From an archaeon (lineage in GTDB: Archaea; Thermoproteota; Nitrososphaeria; Nitrososphaerales; Gagatemarchaeaceae): a stretch of DNA of 64,000 nt. The notes beneath the pieces were generated by a model. It was not told where the DNA came from. It saw only the letters and a list, made by a program, of their open reading frames with translations, and did no database searches. This document shows, one piece after another, positions 52,759 through 61,719 of this stretch. The translations under genes and the position numbers were made by a program. The stretch lies in assembly GCA_016432545.1 (NCBI GenBank), contig CP066694.1, positions 124,001 to 188,000 on the forward strand, given 5' to 3'. How positions within the stretch are numbered: the first letter of the stretch is position 1; every line of letters starts with the position of its first letter.

Positions 52759-52763
52759 ACTGC

Positions 52764-54107
52764 TTAGATTCCGTACTTAGACGGTCGAATTCCCTCCTTA
52801 ACTAAAGCGTCGTACCTGTAGCCCTTCACGTGCTCGTTGAAGATAGGAAGGTGCGAAGCCTCTCTTCTATTCACCATAGTTCTAAGCGGGACACCTCCCT
52901 CGATGATGGTGTGTGCGCTCGTCATTCCAAGGCTCAACAACAGTTTGGTTACGAACTCCGCATTCGGCACACTGGTAACGACCACTTCGGAAGGCTTTAC
53001 CCCAGCATCCGAATCCGCAAGGCCTTGGACAAATCGTAGCCTGAAACTGAAAGGGGCTGAGAAAATCCAGTCCATTTTCAGTGGATCGTAGCTGGTTCTC
53101 TCTTCCCAGCCTAGACCCATGCAAACCGAGAACATCCACGCGAGCAGTGGTGATCGTTCCGAAACCCACCGATATGCACCAGTTGGTGTCTGAGAGTATT
53201 TGGAATCGCCAGTTGGTTGCTTGTCGGAGATGCGCTTCATCTTGATGCCAATAGTGTTTGCACACATGCAAACATACTTCCCCAGCCGCTCATTGCTATT
53301 GCGTTTGAGGGAAAGCTGAAGGTCGAGACCCATGGACGCGAACCTCTCTTGAATACCACCGGACTTGCTGGAGTCTCCAGACATCATCGCAAGAAGATAT
53401 CCAACGAGGTCTAACCGTATCTCATCTAGTGTTTTGATTCCGAAACCATCTGCCAGTTCCTTAGCCTCTTGGAGGAATGGCAGTTGCGCCACGACCCTGG
53501 CCAGATCGTCGAACACCCTGATAGACTCCGGGACTTCTACCCAGTCGGACTGAGTGTTCCCTCCTGAACCAAGGTGAATGGGGAGAATTTTCCAGCCTGG
53601 CTCTAGATGCTTCGACTTGGCCACGACGGCGACCTTCATAAGGTAAGGCAGGTCCTCTCCACTCCTCCATCCGAGAATCGTCGAACGATGCACGCCCAGC
53701 ACCCCGGCGGTTTCCTCGACTCCCTTGCCCTCAGAGTGCATGACAACAAACTTGCAGAACTTGTCAAGCTGGCTCAGACCTATCCCTGACGCTGAGACTC
53801 CCCACACTCTCTCCCTGATCAGTGCCTCCACTTTTGCCGTGCCCATCATTGCGAGTTCCACCACTTCGGCCCCTAGAGATAGAGTGGGCTGGCTAACCCT
53901 GTGACTGCCTTGCTTTGTCGTGATGCCTAGCCTCCTGAGCCAATCGCTGACGAGCTTTGGGTCAGTGCCATCCTCCTGCGCTATTCGCAGCATTGACTTC
54001 CCTTCCCGAAACTTATCCGCCCATCGCCTCGCGTCGGCTTCAGTCCTCCTGATGTGCTGTCGTTTTGCGCGTGGAGTCTCCTTCTCCTGGTCTTCAGGGA
54101 GCGGCAC
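52764..54107 (-). CDS. HTH protein with LAGLIDADG-like homing endonuclease domain
   Basis: 447-aa protein. The N-terminal 160 residues hold two HTH-like units, one around KSMLRIAQEDGTDPKLVSDW and one around VEETAGVLGVHRSTILGW. The C-terminal 230 residues resemble a monomeric LAGLIDADG endonuclease: motif 1 RLDLVGYLLAMMSGDSS (about residue 232) and motif 2 FVQGLADSDAGVK (about residue 360), each ending with the acidic residue expected in the active site. No intein splicing motifs flank it. GTG start; TTCATAAGC (about 54138-54146) is TATA-like. Base use is more A+T-rich than its neighbours, suggesting transfer. Free-standing homing endonuclease is the best guess; a WhiA-like regulator is the alternative. 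Confidence 0.7.
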   Translation of the reverse strand: MPLPEDQEKETPRAKRQHIRRTEADARRWADKFREGKSMLRIAQEDGTDPKLVSDWLRRLGITTKQGSHRVSQPTLSLGAEVVELAMMGTAKVEALIRERVWGVSASGIGLSQLDKFCKFVVMHSEGKGVEETAGVLGVHRSTILGWRSGEDLPYLMKVAVVAKSKHLEPGWKILPIHLGSGGNTQSDWVEVPESIRVFDDLARVVAQLPFLQEAKELADGFGIKTLDEIRLDLVGYLLAMMSGDSSKSGGIQERFASMGLDLQLSLKRNSNERLGKYVCMCANTIGIKMKRISDKQPTGDSKYSQTPTGAYRWVSERSPLLAWMFSVCMGLGWEERTSYDPLKMDWIFSAPFSFRLRFVQGLADSDAGVKPSEVVVTSVPNAEFVTKLLLSLGMTSAHTIIEGGVPLRTMVNRREASHLPIFNEHVKGYRYDALVKEGIRPSKYGI

Positions 54108-54253
54108 GGGTAGACAGACCTTCAGGGTGCTTATGAAGCGAAATCCACATGTGACACGTTTGGTCGGGACTTCGCCGAAAGTGATCCGATGGCGGGGCCC
54201 GGATGCGAAAGACGGCGAACCGTTTAGTAATCATCCAACGACATCGGCCTACC

Positions 54254-55099
54254 TTGTCCTTCCTCAGGGTCGTCGAAGTCTTTCCTCCACTCTTTCCAAA
54301 GGCAGCCACCGACGGGCCTCCCAAGGACTCTGAGATAGACAGGTTCGTCGACAGCATTCGTTCGATAAGGGTGCACGCAGACATCGTCCTGGTGAGCAGT
54401 TTGAAGCGGGCGGACGTAGTCATGCTTCCCCCGGTCCACTCGGCTGCGATCCTCGAAGAGAGGGCCGGGGTCAAGGCAGCGCCGGTCATCGTCGTCCGCA
54501 GGATGACGCGCGACGAGTTCGATTCCACAGTCCTCGAGTCGCTCGCCCTGGGCCTAGACGCCGTGATGCTGGCGTGGGGCGACCCAGACCCTCTCCTGCC
54601 AAGGGTTCGTTCCCCGGAGGGCCATGCGACGCTCTCGGAGGCCATAGCCCGGGCGAAACTCCTTGCGAAGCGGGCTGGGCGCGACCTGAGGGTCCTCTCT
54701 CCAGTGGACCTGCGGACCCTGTCGACCCGCCCAGGCGGCACTATTGTCTCCTCCCGCCTGGCCGCAGGTGCCGACACTCTCCTTGCCCAGCCGCCTACTA
54801 CCGACGCAGGCGTGACTTTCGAGGAGCACGCGGCCGCTGTTGGTATGGCCAGACTCAAGGAGAAGGTCATGCTGAGCGTCTTCCCGTTCTTCAGCGCGGA
54901 GGACGTAACCAAGAGGGAGGCGGCGTTCGGGTGGAGGCTCTCAGAAGAAGTCCACAGGGCTGCGGAACAGGGCGCGGATGCCCTCGTGGGCGAGTCGAGG
55001 AGGATAGTCGGGAGGCTTAGAACAGATGGATTCCCGGGCGTCTATCTCTCCACAAGAGGAGACCCTTCAATCGCTGAGAGGATTCTCTCTCAGGCATAA
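54254..55099 (+). CDS. Methylenetetrahydrofolate-reductase-like protein
   Basis: 281-aa probable TIM-barrel protein. The start SFLRVVEVFPPLFPKA resembles MTHFR (FEVFPP), followed by VSSLKRADVVMLPP, VKAAPVIVVRRMTRDEF and ALGLDAVMLAWGDPDPL, similar to the folate-binding region (GGD in MetF becomes WGD). No zinc or corrinoid domain is seen. It could reduce methylene-tetrahydrofolate or methanopterin, but the second half diverges. The frame opens at 54203, but GTTTAGTAATC (54220-54230) fits a TATA box for a leaderless TTG at 54254. Confidence 0.5.
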   Translation: MSFLRVVEVFPPLFPKAATDGPPKDSEIDRFVDSIRSIRVHADIVLVSSLKRADVVMLPPVHSAAILEERAGVKAAPVIVVRRMTRDEFDSTVLESLALGLDAVMLAWGDPDPLLPRVRSPEGHATLSEAIARAKLLAKRAGRDLRVLSPVDLRTLSTRPGGTIVSSRLAAGADTLLAQPPTTDAGVTFEEHAAAVGMARLKEKVMLSVFPFFSAEDVTKREAAFGWRLSEEVHRAAEQGADALVGESRRIVGRLRTDGFPGVYLSTRGDPSIAERILSQA

Positions 55100-55135
55100 T
55101 CGTTATATCGAGTCCTCCTTTCGGAGGTGCGTTTC

Positions 55136-55372
55136 ATGGCCAACGACCGAGCCATCGGAGGGGCGATCTTCGGAGGCAGCATCCTCGGGATCATCGTCTA
55201 CGCCCTTCTTCTCTGGTTCGCGTGGGAGGAGACCCTCAAGGTGACAGCCTTCGTGGGCGTCGCCCTGCTCCTCGGGATTCTCGCGTGGATTGGGTACACC
55301 ATGGCCACCACCCCGCCTCCGGAGCCGATAACCGACATCCCAGACGTCCCTGAGTCGAAGCCGAAGGCGTAG
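55136..55372 (+). CDS. Small two-helix membrane protein, unknown
   Basis: 78-aa protein with two hydrophobic helices (GGSILGIIVYALLLWFAWEE and VTAFVGVALLLGILAWIGYT) and a proline-rich tail (TTPPPEPITDIPDVPESKPK). Start ATG 55136; GTG 55127 is in frame. GGAGGTG (55124-55130) just upstream resembles a Shine-Dalgarno site, but TTATATCG (55103-55110) would place transcription start close to the ATG. No family recognised. Confidence 0.6.
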   Translation: MANDRAIGGAIFGGSILGIIVYALLLWFAWEETLKVTAFVGVALLLGILAWIGYTMATTPPPEPITDIPDVPESKPKA

Positions 55373-55433
55373 TCTTCTCAACGATTAAAGGCGGACACAT
55401 TCACGATATCGCGCATGCCTCGGTGGAACCACA

Positions 55434-56654
55434 ATGGGTGACGCGAGGACCTACGCCGCAGCCCTGATTTCAGACAACCTCGGACTCGCGGAGGGGGCGC
55501 TCAAACCCGTGGACGTCCCGAACGAGATGGTCCACCTCGTAGGCTCCACGCTCAGAGGCGAGGTCCCGGGCACGCCGGAGCCGGTCATCGAGGAGGCGAT
55601 TCTGAGGTTCTCTTCCCGCCTGAGGGATGAAGCTCTCGAGAGGGACGGGCACATCGTGAGGAAGGCAAGGTGGCCCGGTGCGGCTCCCTTCGCACTCTGC
55701 GTGACCCACGACGTGGACAACGTCGCCAGGCCCCGGAGCCACATCCTCGCGCGCCGGGAGAGGTTCTCAGGTTCGGGCCTGGCTCTCGCGCTGCTCGGCC
55801 TCCGTTCGCTCTACGACAACCTCTCCTACGTCTCGGACCTGGAGAGGAAGAGGGGCCTAAGGTCTTCGTTCTACCTGCTAAGCTCGGAGTACGACCTGTC
55901 GAAGCTCAGGTCCAGGGCCGAGAAGCTGCTGAAAGAAGGATGGGAGGTGGGCCTCCACGGAGACTTTGAGACGCACGACTCGAAGGAGAAGATGGACGAG
56001 GCTGCGTCCAGGTTTTCTGGTTCGTTGGGGTTCAAGCCCGAGGGCCTGAGGGAGCACTATCTGCAGTTCGACTACTCGAAGACCTGGGGCATCGCGCAGG
56101 AGGCCGGTTTCCTCTACGACTCCTCGGTGGGGAACCGGGACAAGCTCGGGTTCAGGGTCGGCCTCTGCACCCCCTTCAGGCCTCCGGGTCCGGACTGGGA
56201 GCCGATGAAGTTGGTAGAGCTGCCCCTAGTTTTGATGGACACGACTCTGTGGGGATACCTGAAGCTCGGAGAAGAGGAAGGCGTCAAGGAGGCGGCGCGC
56301 CTTGCAGAGAGGGTCCTCGGGCTGGGGGGCCTCTTCACCCTCCTCTGGCACCAGGAGTCAGTCAGGATGCGCGGAGGGAGGGTCTTTCCGAAGGTCCTAG
56401 ACTTGCTGCTCAAACGCGGGCCTTACTCGGCGACCGGCGTCGAGGTCGCCAGGTGGTGGGGCTCGAGGAGCGTCCCTCTGTTCAGGGAGGGCGGGGAGTA
56501 CAGGCTCGGCGGTCCCGCCCCGAAGGGCCTCTGTCTGGAGTTCGAGGGGAAAGAAGGACTATTACCGCAGGTCGTCGGGGGAACGGTCGAAGAGAGGAGA
56601 GACAGGGTCCTGGTCAAGGTCGAGTCCGACGGCTTCAGGATGAAGGTGGGCTAG
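55434..56654 (+). CDS. Polysaccharide deacetylase (NodB-like) family protein
   Basis: 406-aa protein with a NodB-like fold: metal Asp pair in CVTHDVDNVARPRS (about residue 84), RKRGLRSSFYLLSSEYDLS, the WEVGLHGDFETHDSKEKMDE motif with two His, and the C-terminal LFTLLWHQESV His. About 80 residues before the fold and 90 after it are extra. Likely removes acetyl groups from a surface glycan or acts in glycan maturation. No signal peptide, so an intracellular substrate is probable. First gene of a tightly packed set (1 nt to the ATP-grasp gene). Confidence 0.75.
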   Translation: MGDARTYAAALISDNLGLAEGALKPVDVPNEMVHLVGSTLRGEVPGTPEPVIEEAILRFSSRLRDEALERDGHIVRKARWPGAAPFALCVTHDVDNVARPRSHILARRERFSGSGLALALLGLRSLYDNLSYVSDLERKRGLRSSFYLLSSEYDLSKLRSRAEKLLKEGWEVGLHGDFETHDSKEKMDEAASRFSGSLGFKPEGLREHYLQFDYSKTWGIAQEAGFLYDSSVGNRDKLGFRVGLCTPFRPPGPDWEPMKLVELPLVLMDTTLWGYLKLGEEEGVKEAARLAERVLGLGGLFTLLWHQESVRMRGGRVFPKVLDLLLKRGPYSATGVEVARWWGSRSVPLFREGGEYRLGGPAPKGLCLEFEGKEGLLPQVVGGTVEERRDRVLVKVESDGFRMKVG

Positions 56655-56655
56655 A

Positions 56656-57741
56656 GTGGCGAAGGAGAGGATCCTGGTGACCGGGGCGGGCGGGATTGCC
56701 GGGGTCAACTTCGTCCGGGCGCTGAGGGCGTCGGCTCAGGGGTACTACATCGCCGGCGCGGAATACAACAAGTACTACATCGAGCTCCCCGACCTGGACT
56801 CGAGGCACAGGTCGCCGAGGCACGACAGCAAGGAGTTCGTCGAGACGATCTCAGGGATAGCGAAGAAAGAGAGGGTGGACTTCATCCACCCCCAGCCCTC
56901 GAGCGAGGCGCTCGTGCTGACCGCGGCCAAGAAGGAGCTCCCGGCCCCGGTCTTCCTCCCAGGCGCGGATGTCATGGAGCTGGGACAGGACAAGCTCCTG
57001 ACTCAGGAGAGGCTGACCAAGGCCTCGGTGCCGGTGGCCGAGACCCGGACCGTGACGACGATGGACGGAGTGGAGACCTCCTTCAAGGAGCTGGGGAGGC
57101 CGGTCTGGGTCAGGGCGAGGCATGGGGCGGGAGGGAGGTTCAGCCTTCTCTGCCAGAAGCCTTCAGAGGCGAGGGAGTGGATCTCGCTCTGGGTCGACAG
57201 GGGGACCCCCCTGGACGAGTTCATCCTGCAGGCCTACCTCCCGGGCAGGAACATCGCGTGGGACAGCATCTGGAAGGACGGGAAGCTGGTCACCTCGTAT
57301 TGCAGGGAGAGGATCGAGTACCCATTCAAGCACATCTCTCCTTCGGGGATCACGGGGACCCCTTCGGTCGCGAGGACGGTCCACGACGCGAAAGTCAACA
57401 AGGCGTCCGAGGAAGCGGTGCTCGCAGTCTCTCAGAGGCCCCACGGCGCGTTCTCAGTCGACGTGAAGGAAGACGCGGAGGGAAGGCCCTGCGTCACCGA
57501 GGTGGACTCGGGCAAGTTCCACACCACGATGCCCCTGTGGGGCTACGTGGGCGTCAAGCACCTCCGCCTGCCGTGGTGGTCCAACCTTGCCGACCTCTAC
57601 GTCAGGCTCGGGCTGGGCGAAGCTCCCCCTAAGGACGTGGTCAGGAGCGACCTCTTCCCCGCCGGATACTACATGATCAGGAACATGGACTCGGGTGTGA
57701 TACTTTGGAGAGAGGACGGCTGGAAGGAGAGGGTCCTGTAG
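56656..57741 (+). CDS. ATP-grasp carboxylate-amine ligase-like protein
   Basis: 361-aa ATP-grasp protein similar to carbamoyl-phosphate-synthase-like ligases of polysaccharide clusters. N-terminal Rossmann motif ILVTGAGGIAGVNFVRAL, the lid GRPVWVRARHGAGGRFSLL, and FILQAYLPGRNIAWDSIWKD with the metal-binding FSVDVKEDAEGRPCVTEVDS. It would couple ATP hydrolysis to forming an amide or similar bond, for example adding an amino acid to a sugar. GTG start, 1 nt after the deacetylase. Substrates unknown. Confidence 0.8.
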   Translation: MAKERILVTGAGGIAGVNFVRALRASAQGYYIAGAEYNKYYIELPDLDSRHRSPRHDSKEFVETISGIAKKERVDFIHPQPSSEALVLTAAKKELPAPVFLPGADVMELGQDKLLTQERLTKASVPVAETRTVTTMDGVETSFKELGRPVWVRARHGAGGRFSLLCQKPSEAREWISLWVDRGTPLDEFILQAYLPGRNIAWDSIWKDGKLVTSYCRERIEYPFKHISPSGITGTPSVARTVHDAKVNKASEEAVLAVSQRPHGAFSVDVKEDAEGRPCVTEVDSGKFHTTMPLWGYVGVKHLRLPWWSNLADLYVRLGLGEAPPKDVVRSDLFPAGYYMIRNMDSGVILWREDGWKERVL

Positions 57742-57744
57742 ACC

Positions 57745-58347
57745 ATGATGGTCGCGGCGCGCTTCGGCGCCTTCGTCTTCGACCTGGACGGGACTCTCGT
57801 GCGGCTCCCGGTCGACTGGGACGCGGTCAGGGCGAGGCTCAAGGCGCTCTTCGAGACCGACTCTGCGTTCGTCCCGCTCTTCGAGAGCCTCAAGGAGCAC
57901 CTCGCGCTCGAGCCCGGAAAGAGGACCCTCGCCTTCGGAGTCGTCGACGAGGCTGAAGCAAAGGCTGCCGCGGCTTGCGAGCCGGTGGGAGGAGCGTTGG
58001 AGTTGGTGAAGAAGCTGGGGGCGAAGAGCAGCGTAGGCCTGGTCACGATGCAGGGACGGAGGGCGGTGGACAGGATCGCGGAAGACCACGGGCTGGTCCA
58101 TGCCTTCGCGGCCAGGGCGACGAGGGAGGACTCGCTCGACAGGGCCGAGCAGCTCGGGCTAGTCCTTCAGAAGATGTCGGCCACCGCCGCGGGGACCCTC
58201 TTCGTGGGAGACAGGGCGAACGACGCGGTCGCGGGGCGGAAGGCTGGGGTCAGGGTCGCGATCATCGGGAAAAAGGTGACCGGGGAGGCAGCCCCCGACT
58301 ACGCCTTCGGGACGATCTTAGAGCTGGCGCAGTTCCTCGGGGCCTAG
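57745..58347 (+). CDS. HAD-superfamily hydrolase
   Basis: 200-aa HAD phosphatase. Motif I FVFDLDGTLVRLPVDW, motif II in LVTMQGRRAVDRIA (Thr), motif III Lys in LVLQKMSATA, motif IV LFVGDRANDAVAGRKAGVRV. A small helical cap lies between I and II. Substrate probably a sugar phosphate or nucleotide linked to the surrounding glycan genes. Starts 3 nt after the ATP-grasp stop. Confidence 0.85.
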   Translation: MMVAARFGAFVFDLDGTLVRLPVDWDAVRARLKALFETDSAFVPLFESLKEHLALEPGKRTLAFGVVDEAEAKAAAACEPVGGALELVKKLGAKSSVGLVTMQGRRAVDRIAEDHGLVHAFAARATREDSLDRAEQLGLVLQKMSATAAGTLFVGDRANDAVAGRKAGVRVAIIGKKVTGEAAPDYAFGTILELAQFLGA

Positions 58348-58362
58348 TGCGGGGTCTTCGGC

Positions 58363-59298
58363 TTGATAATGAAGCCCACCGCCCTCGTAGCGGCTGGGGT
58401 CTCGGCAATGATGTCCCTGCGGAGTCCGGTCCTCGGGGGTCTCTTCGTGGTCTTCTTCGTCCTCTTCTTCGGTGTCCTCGGGATTGCGAAGTCCAGGGCC
58501 GCCCACGTGCGGGTCCTCAACGACGCTCCCAACGCCTTCCGCGCCCTCCTCGCGGCATCAGGGGGGCTCCTCCTGACCTTCGGGGGTCAGTTCCTGCTGC
58601 AGTCCGCGGGCCTTTTTCTCATAGGAGGCTCCCTTCTATTGAACGACGAGTACCAAAGGAGAGCCTTCAGGGCAGCAAGGCAGGGAAGAAGAGGGGGGAC
58701 GGTCGCTCTCCTCGGGATCGACGGGAGCGGCAAGTCGACCCATGCGAAGGCGCTGGCGCGGTGGCTGGAGGCTCGGGGATACGCGTCCGAGGTCGTGCCC
58801 TTCCACAAGTACCTGTTCGTGGGTGCGCTCGCCGGGCGCGGGAAGGGGGACCTCGAGGCCAGGGGAAGGAGGCGCAGAGGCAATCCACTTCGTCCCGCTC
58901 TCTCGCTCGCTGACAACCTGATGCTCCATGTCGCGCGGGCCCTGGGCGTCGGACTGGAGGGAAAGGTCGCGGTCTTCGACAGGTACGTCTGGAGCACCTT
59001 TGTCAAGTATCAGGCGCTCGGCTACCCGGTCAGGCCGCTCAGGGGGCTCTACCTCTTCCCGAGGCCTACGAGGGCACTGGTCCTCGACGTCCCGGTGGGC
59101 AAGTCGCTCGGGGTGATAGGAGACAGAGAGGCGCACATCAGGTACCGGCCAGAAGTCCTCGAGGAAGAGAGGGCCGAGTACCTCCGCATAGCAAGGACGA
59201 GGGGCTACCCCGTGATCGATGCAACGCGCGCGTTCGATGTCGTCCAGAGGGACCTGGAAGCAGCTCTCGCCGATGCGTTCTCGCAGGGGAAGGCCTAG
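58363..59298 (+). CDS. Membrane-anchored thymidylate-kinase-like P-loop protein
   Basis: 311-aa fusion of a membrane domain and a kinase. Residues 1-95 contain about three hydrophobic helices (LGGLFVVFFVLFFGVLGIAK; AFRALLAASGGLLLTFGGQF). Residues 108-305 are a thymidylate-kinase-like domain: Walker A LLGIDGSGKSTHAKALA, VAVFDRYVWSTFVKYQALG and a lid-like RYRPEVLEEERAEYLRIA. dTMP kinases are normally soluble, so a lipid or polyprenol/glycan substrate at the membrane is plausible. Same strand as the HAD and GT2 genes with 15- and 3-nt spacing. Confidence 0.75.
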   Translation: MIMKPTALVAAGVSAMMSLRSPVLGGLFVVFFVLFFGVLGIAKSRAAHVRVLNDAPNAFRALLAASGGLLLTFGGQFLLQSAGLFLIGGSLLLNDEYQRRAFRAARQGRRGGTVALLGIDGSGKSTHAKALARWLEARGYASEVVPFHKYLFVGALAGRGKGDLEARGRRRRGNPLRPALSLADNLMLHVARALGVGLEGKVAVFDRYVWSTFVKYQALGYPVRPLRGLYLFPRPTRALVLDVPVGKSLGVIGDREAHIRYRPEVLEEERAEYLRIARTRGYPVIDATRAFDVVQRDLEAALADAFSQGKA

Positions 59299-59301
59299 GC
59301 C

Positions 59302-60108
59302 TTGCCAAGATACGAGACGGTGACGATAGCCCGGGACGAAGAGGCCAACCTCGGGGCCACGCTCGAGGCTCTCGCACGTCAGTCGCTGCCGCCGGGACAG
59401 AGGGTGGTGGTGGACGACGGCTCAAAGGACGGAACCGGGGCAATCGCCGAGAAGGCAGGATGCACGGTAGTGCGGCTCCCTTCCCATGAGGCGAGCTATC
59501 TCGGGCGGCCCGAGCTGGCGTCTGTGATCAACGCCGGGCTTGAGAAGGTGTCCCCCGCGGCCGACTATGTGCTCATCGTGGATGCGGACAACCAGCTTGA
59601 CGAGGACTATGCAGGCGACCTGATCGCAGAGATGGAACTTGACCCGAAGGTCGCAGCCGCGAGCGGGGAGATCCAGGGCGAAAGGGGAGACCTGGAGACC
59701 CCGAGGAATTCGGGGTTCACAGTCAGAACAAGTGCCTGGCGGGGACTCAACGGAATGAGGTACCCTGTGATGTACGGGTACGAAGGCTGGCTGAGGTTCA
59801 AGTTCGCGCAGTCGGGGCTCTCCACCAAGGTCTACCCGGGGATCAGGTCTGTGGTGAGAAGGAAGACTCGACTGAAGGGCGTCTACGACGGCCGGGCGAT
59901 GTTCGTTCTAGGCTACAGCCCCCTCTACGCCCTCGGAAGGGTCGCAGTGAACTTTCCCAGCCAGCCCTCAGAGTCTCTCAGAGTACTGGCAGGGTACCTC
60001 GCGCGCGGGGGTCTCGAAAGGTCCGATGTCGCCGACTGGGTCGGGAAGCGCCAGAAGAGCCTCTTGTTGGAGAAGGCGAGGCAGAGCTTTGCGCGAGGCC
60101 TACGCTGA
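59302..60108 (+). CDS. Family 2 glycosyltransferase
   Basis: 268-aa GT2 (GT-A fold). ETVTIARDEEANLGATLEAL, nucleotide-binding VVVDDGSKDGTGAIAEKAG, the DxD-like LIVDADNQLDEDYAGDL, and MYGYEGWLRFKFAQSG. No transmembrane helix. Transfers a sugar from a nucleotide or polyprenyl donor; acceptor probably the surface glycan made by this cluster. TTG start; ends overlapping the convergent flippase by 9 nt. Confidence 0.85.
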   Translation: MPRYETVTIARDEEANLGATLEALARQSLPPGQRVVVDDGSKDGTGAIAEKAGCTVVRLPSHEASYLGRPELASVINAGLEKVSPAADYVLIVDADNQLDEDYAGDLIAEMELDPKVAAASGEIQGERGDLETPRNSGFTVRTSAWRGLNGMRYPVMYGYEGWLRFKFAQSGLSTKVYPGIRSVVRRKTRLKGVYDGRAMFVLGYSPLYALGRVAVNFPSQPSESLRVLAGYLARGGLERSDVADWVGKRQKSLLLEKARQSFARGLR

Positions 60109-61659
60109 GGCTTCGGGGGCTCTGGGGCCGGACACTACCTCGGGCGCAGGTCCGGGAGATGGAGCTTCTGCGTCGGGCCCTCCTCTGAGCGACGTGAGTA
60201 TGCTCCGCACCATCTTCCTGAAGTTGACGTCTGCTGCGTAGACGACTCCGAAGTAGACCGCAGCGGAAACGAACACTATGAGGATCAGCCTAGCCCCGAA
60301 GGCCGCAGGGTCTGGCCCGTAGTCCAGGACGACCAGGCCTAGGCCGTAGGCGACCGCCCCCATGGCTACCGAGGCGGCCAGGTACCTTGGAAGCGAGCGA
60401 GGGAAGGCGACGACTCCTCCTCTGCCGGCCCTCCTTGCCTTGATTGCGACCATGACTATGGTCGCGACGAGCTGCACCAGTGCCCAGGCCTCTACTATCT
60501 CTCCGACAGGGAGAGAAGCGGTGAGCAAGAGGACGACGTAGGTCGATGCGATGTAGACTGCAGCGTAAGCAAGGTTGACAGTGGGGACGAACGCGAGGGC
60601 CGTCCCCCTCAGCTTCGGCGCCGCGCCCTCAGTTGCGTCGGCTGACTCGAGGCCCAGCAGGGTCGAGTCGAAGACGAAGGAAAGGGAGAGGAAGAGCGCT
60701 GAGAGGCTGAGAATCGAGAGCCCCGCCTCTGCTGCGATGTATGCCGGCTTCAGGAGGAACAGGAGGGGCCTGGAGAGGACGAAGGCCCCGGCGACCATCG
60801 GGAGGCCGAAGAGGAGGGTGAAGTCGAGGGCCAGCCCGGTCACGTTGCCCTTCTTTCCGCTGAGGAGGAGGGGATAGAGGGCGATCGACAAGTAACTCGA
60901 GTAGCTCACGATTATCGCGACGGAGTAGGCGGCCTGGTAGTAGCCGACGACGGTAGTGCTCGCGAAGACGAGCGGCGCGACGAACGTGTCGGAGATGAGG
61001 AGGAGGGACGCGAAGCTGTTGACGAGGGGGACCCAGGAGCCGACGAACCAGCGCCTGGTCTCGGCGAGGTCGACTCCGCCCCTGATTATCGAGCGGCACA
61101 TGTACGTGGCCACGGCCGACTGCGCGAGGTAGGCGACCTCGACCGCTATTATCACCCCGTCCGTCCCGAACGAGTACACGACGAGGAGGAAGTAGGCCGC
61201 AAGAACCTTCGCGACCTCTGAGATGATCAGCGAGTACCCTGTGATGGTGGGGCGGTGCCCGTAGGCCACCGAGATCGACGCCGCGTTCCAGTAGGACAGC
61301 GGCACCATTATCGCCGCTATCAAGAAGTGCGAAAGGTCGGAGCCCACGCTCCCGTGAAGGACCAAAGAGGCAGCCAGGAAGAGGGCCGCCCCGCCTGCGC
61401 TGAGGCCCGCGCTGACCACGATTGCGGTCTTTGCGACCAGGGCCCCTCTGGCGACCTTCCGGAGGGCCCAGAACCCGATGACGGAGGCAGGATAGGAGGA
61501 GAACGCGACCAGGTCGTAGATGAACTCCCAGAGGCCGAAGGACTGAGGGGTCAGCGACCTCGTCACCATGATGAGGAACAGGAGCCCGGTGAAGATGCTG
61601 GCCAGCCTGCTCCCGAAGACGATGAAGCCAGTCCTCCTGAGCGAGACTCGAGAGACCAA
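60100..61659 (-). CDS. Oligosaccharide flippase (Wzx/MATE-like)
   Basis: 519-aa polytopic protein with 12-14 helices matching polysaccharide-export flippases: FGSRLASIFTGLLFLIMVTR, LTPQSFGLWEFIYDLVAFSS at the start, then YYQAAYSVAIIVSYSSYLSI and GLPMVAGAFVLSRPLLFLLK. The family flips lipid-linked oligosaccharides across the membrane. Long Ala/Pro-rich C-terminal tail. It ends 9 nt inside the GT2 gene and likely serves the same glycan pathway. Confidence 0.85.
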   Translation of the reverse strand: MVSRVSLRRTGFIVFGSRLASIFTGLLFLIMVTRSLTPQSFGLWEFIYDLVAFSSYPASVIGFWALRKVARGALVAKTAIVVSAGLSAGGAALFLAASLVLHGSVGSDLSHFLIAAIMVPLSYWNAASISVAYGHRPTITGYSLIISEVAKVLAAYFLLVVYSFGTDGVIIAVEVAYLAQSAVATYMCRSIIRGGVDLAETRRWFVGSWVPLVNSFASLLLISDTFVAPLVFASTTVVGYYQAAYSVAIIVSYSSYLSIALYPLLLSGKKGNVTGLALDFTLLFGLPMVAGAFVLSRPLLFLLKPAYIAAEAGLSILSLSALFLSLSFVFDSTLLGLESADATEGAAPKLRGTALAFVPTVNLAYAAVYIASTYVVLLLTASLPVGEIVEAWALVQLVATIVMVAIKARRAGRGGVVAFPRSLPRYLAASVAMGAVAYGLGLVVLDYGPDPAAFGARLILIVFVSAAVYFGVVYAADVNFRKMVRSILTSLRGGPDAEAPSPGPAPEVVSGPRAPEASA

Positions 61660-61719
61660 GGAGACCCTCCTGCTCTTCGCGCCTCAATGGCGGATTATAA
61701 CAATGTGAGCGGTTCGGCG

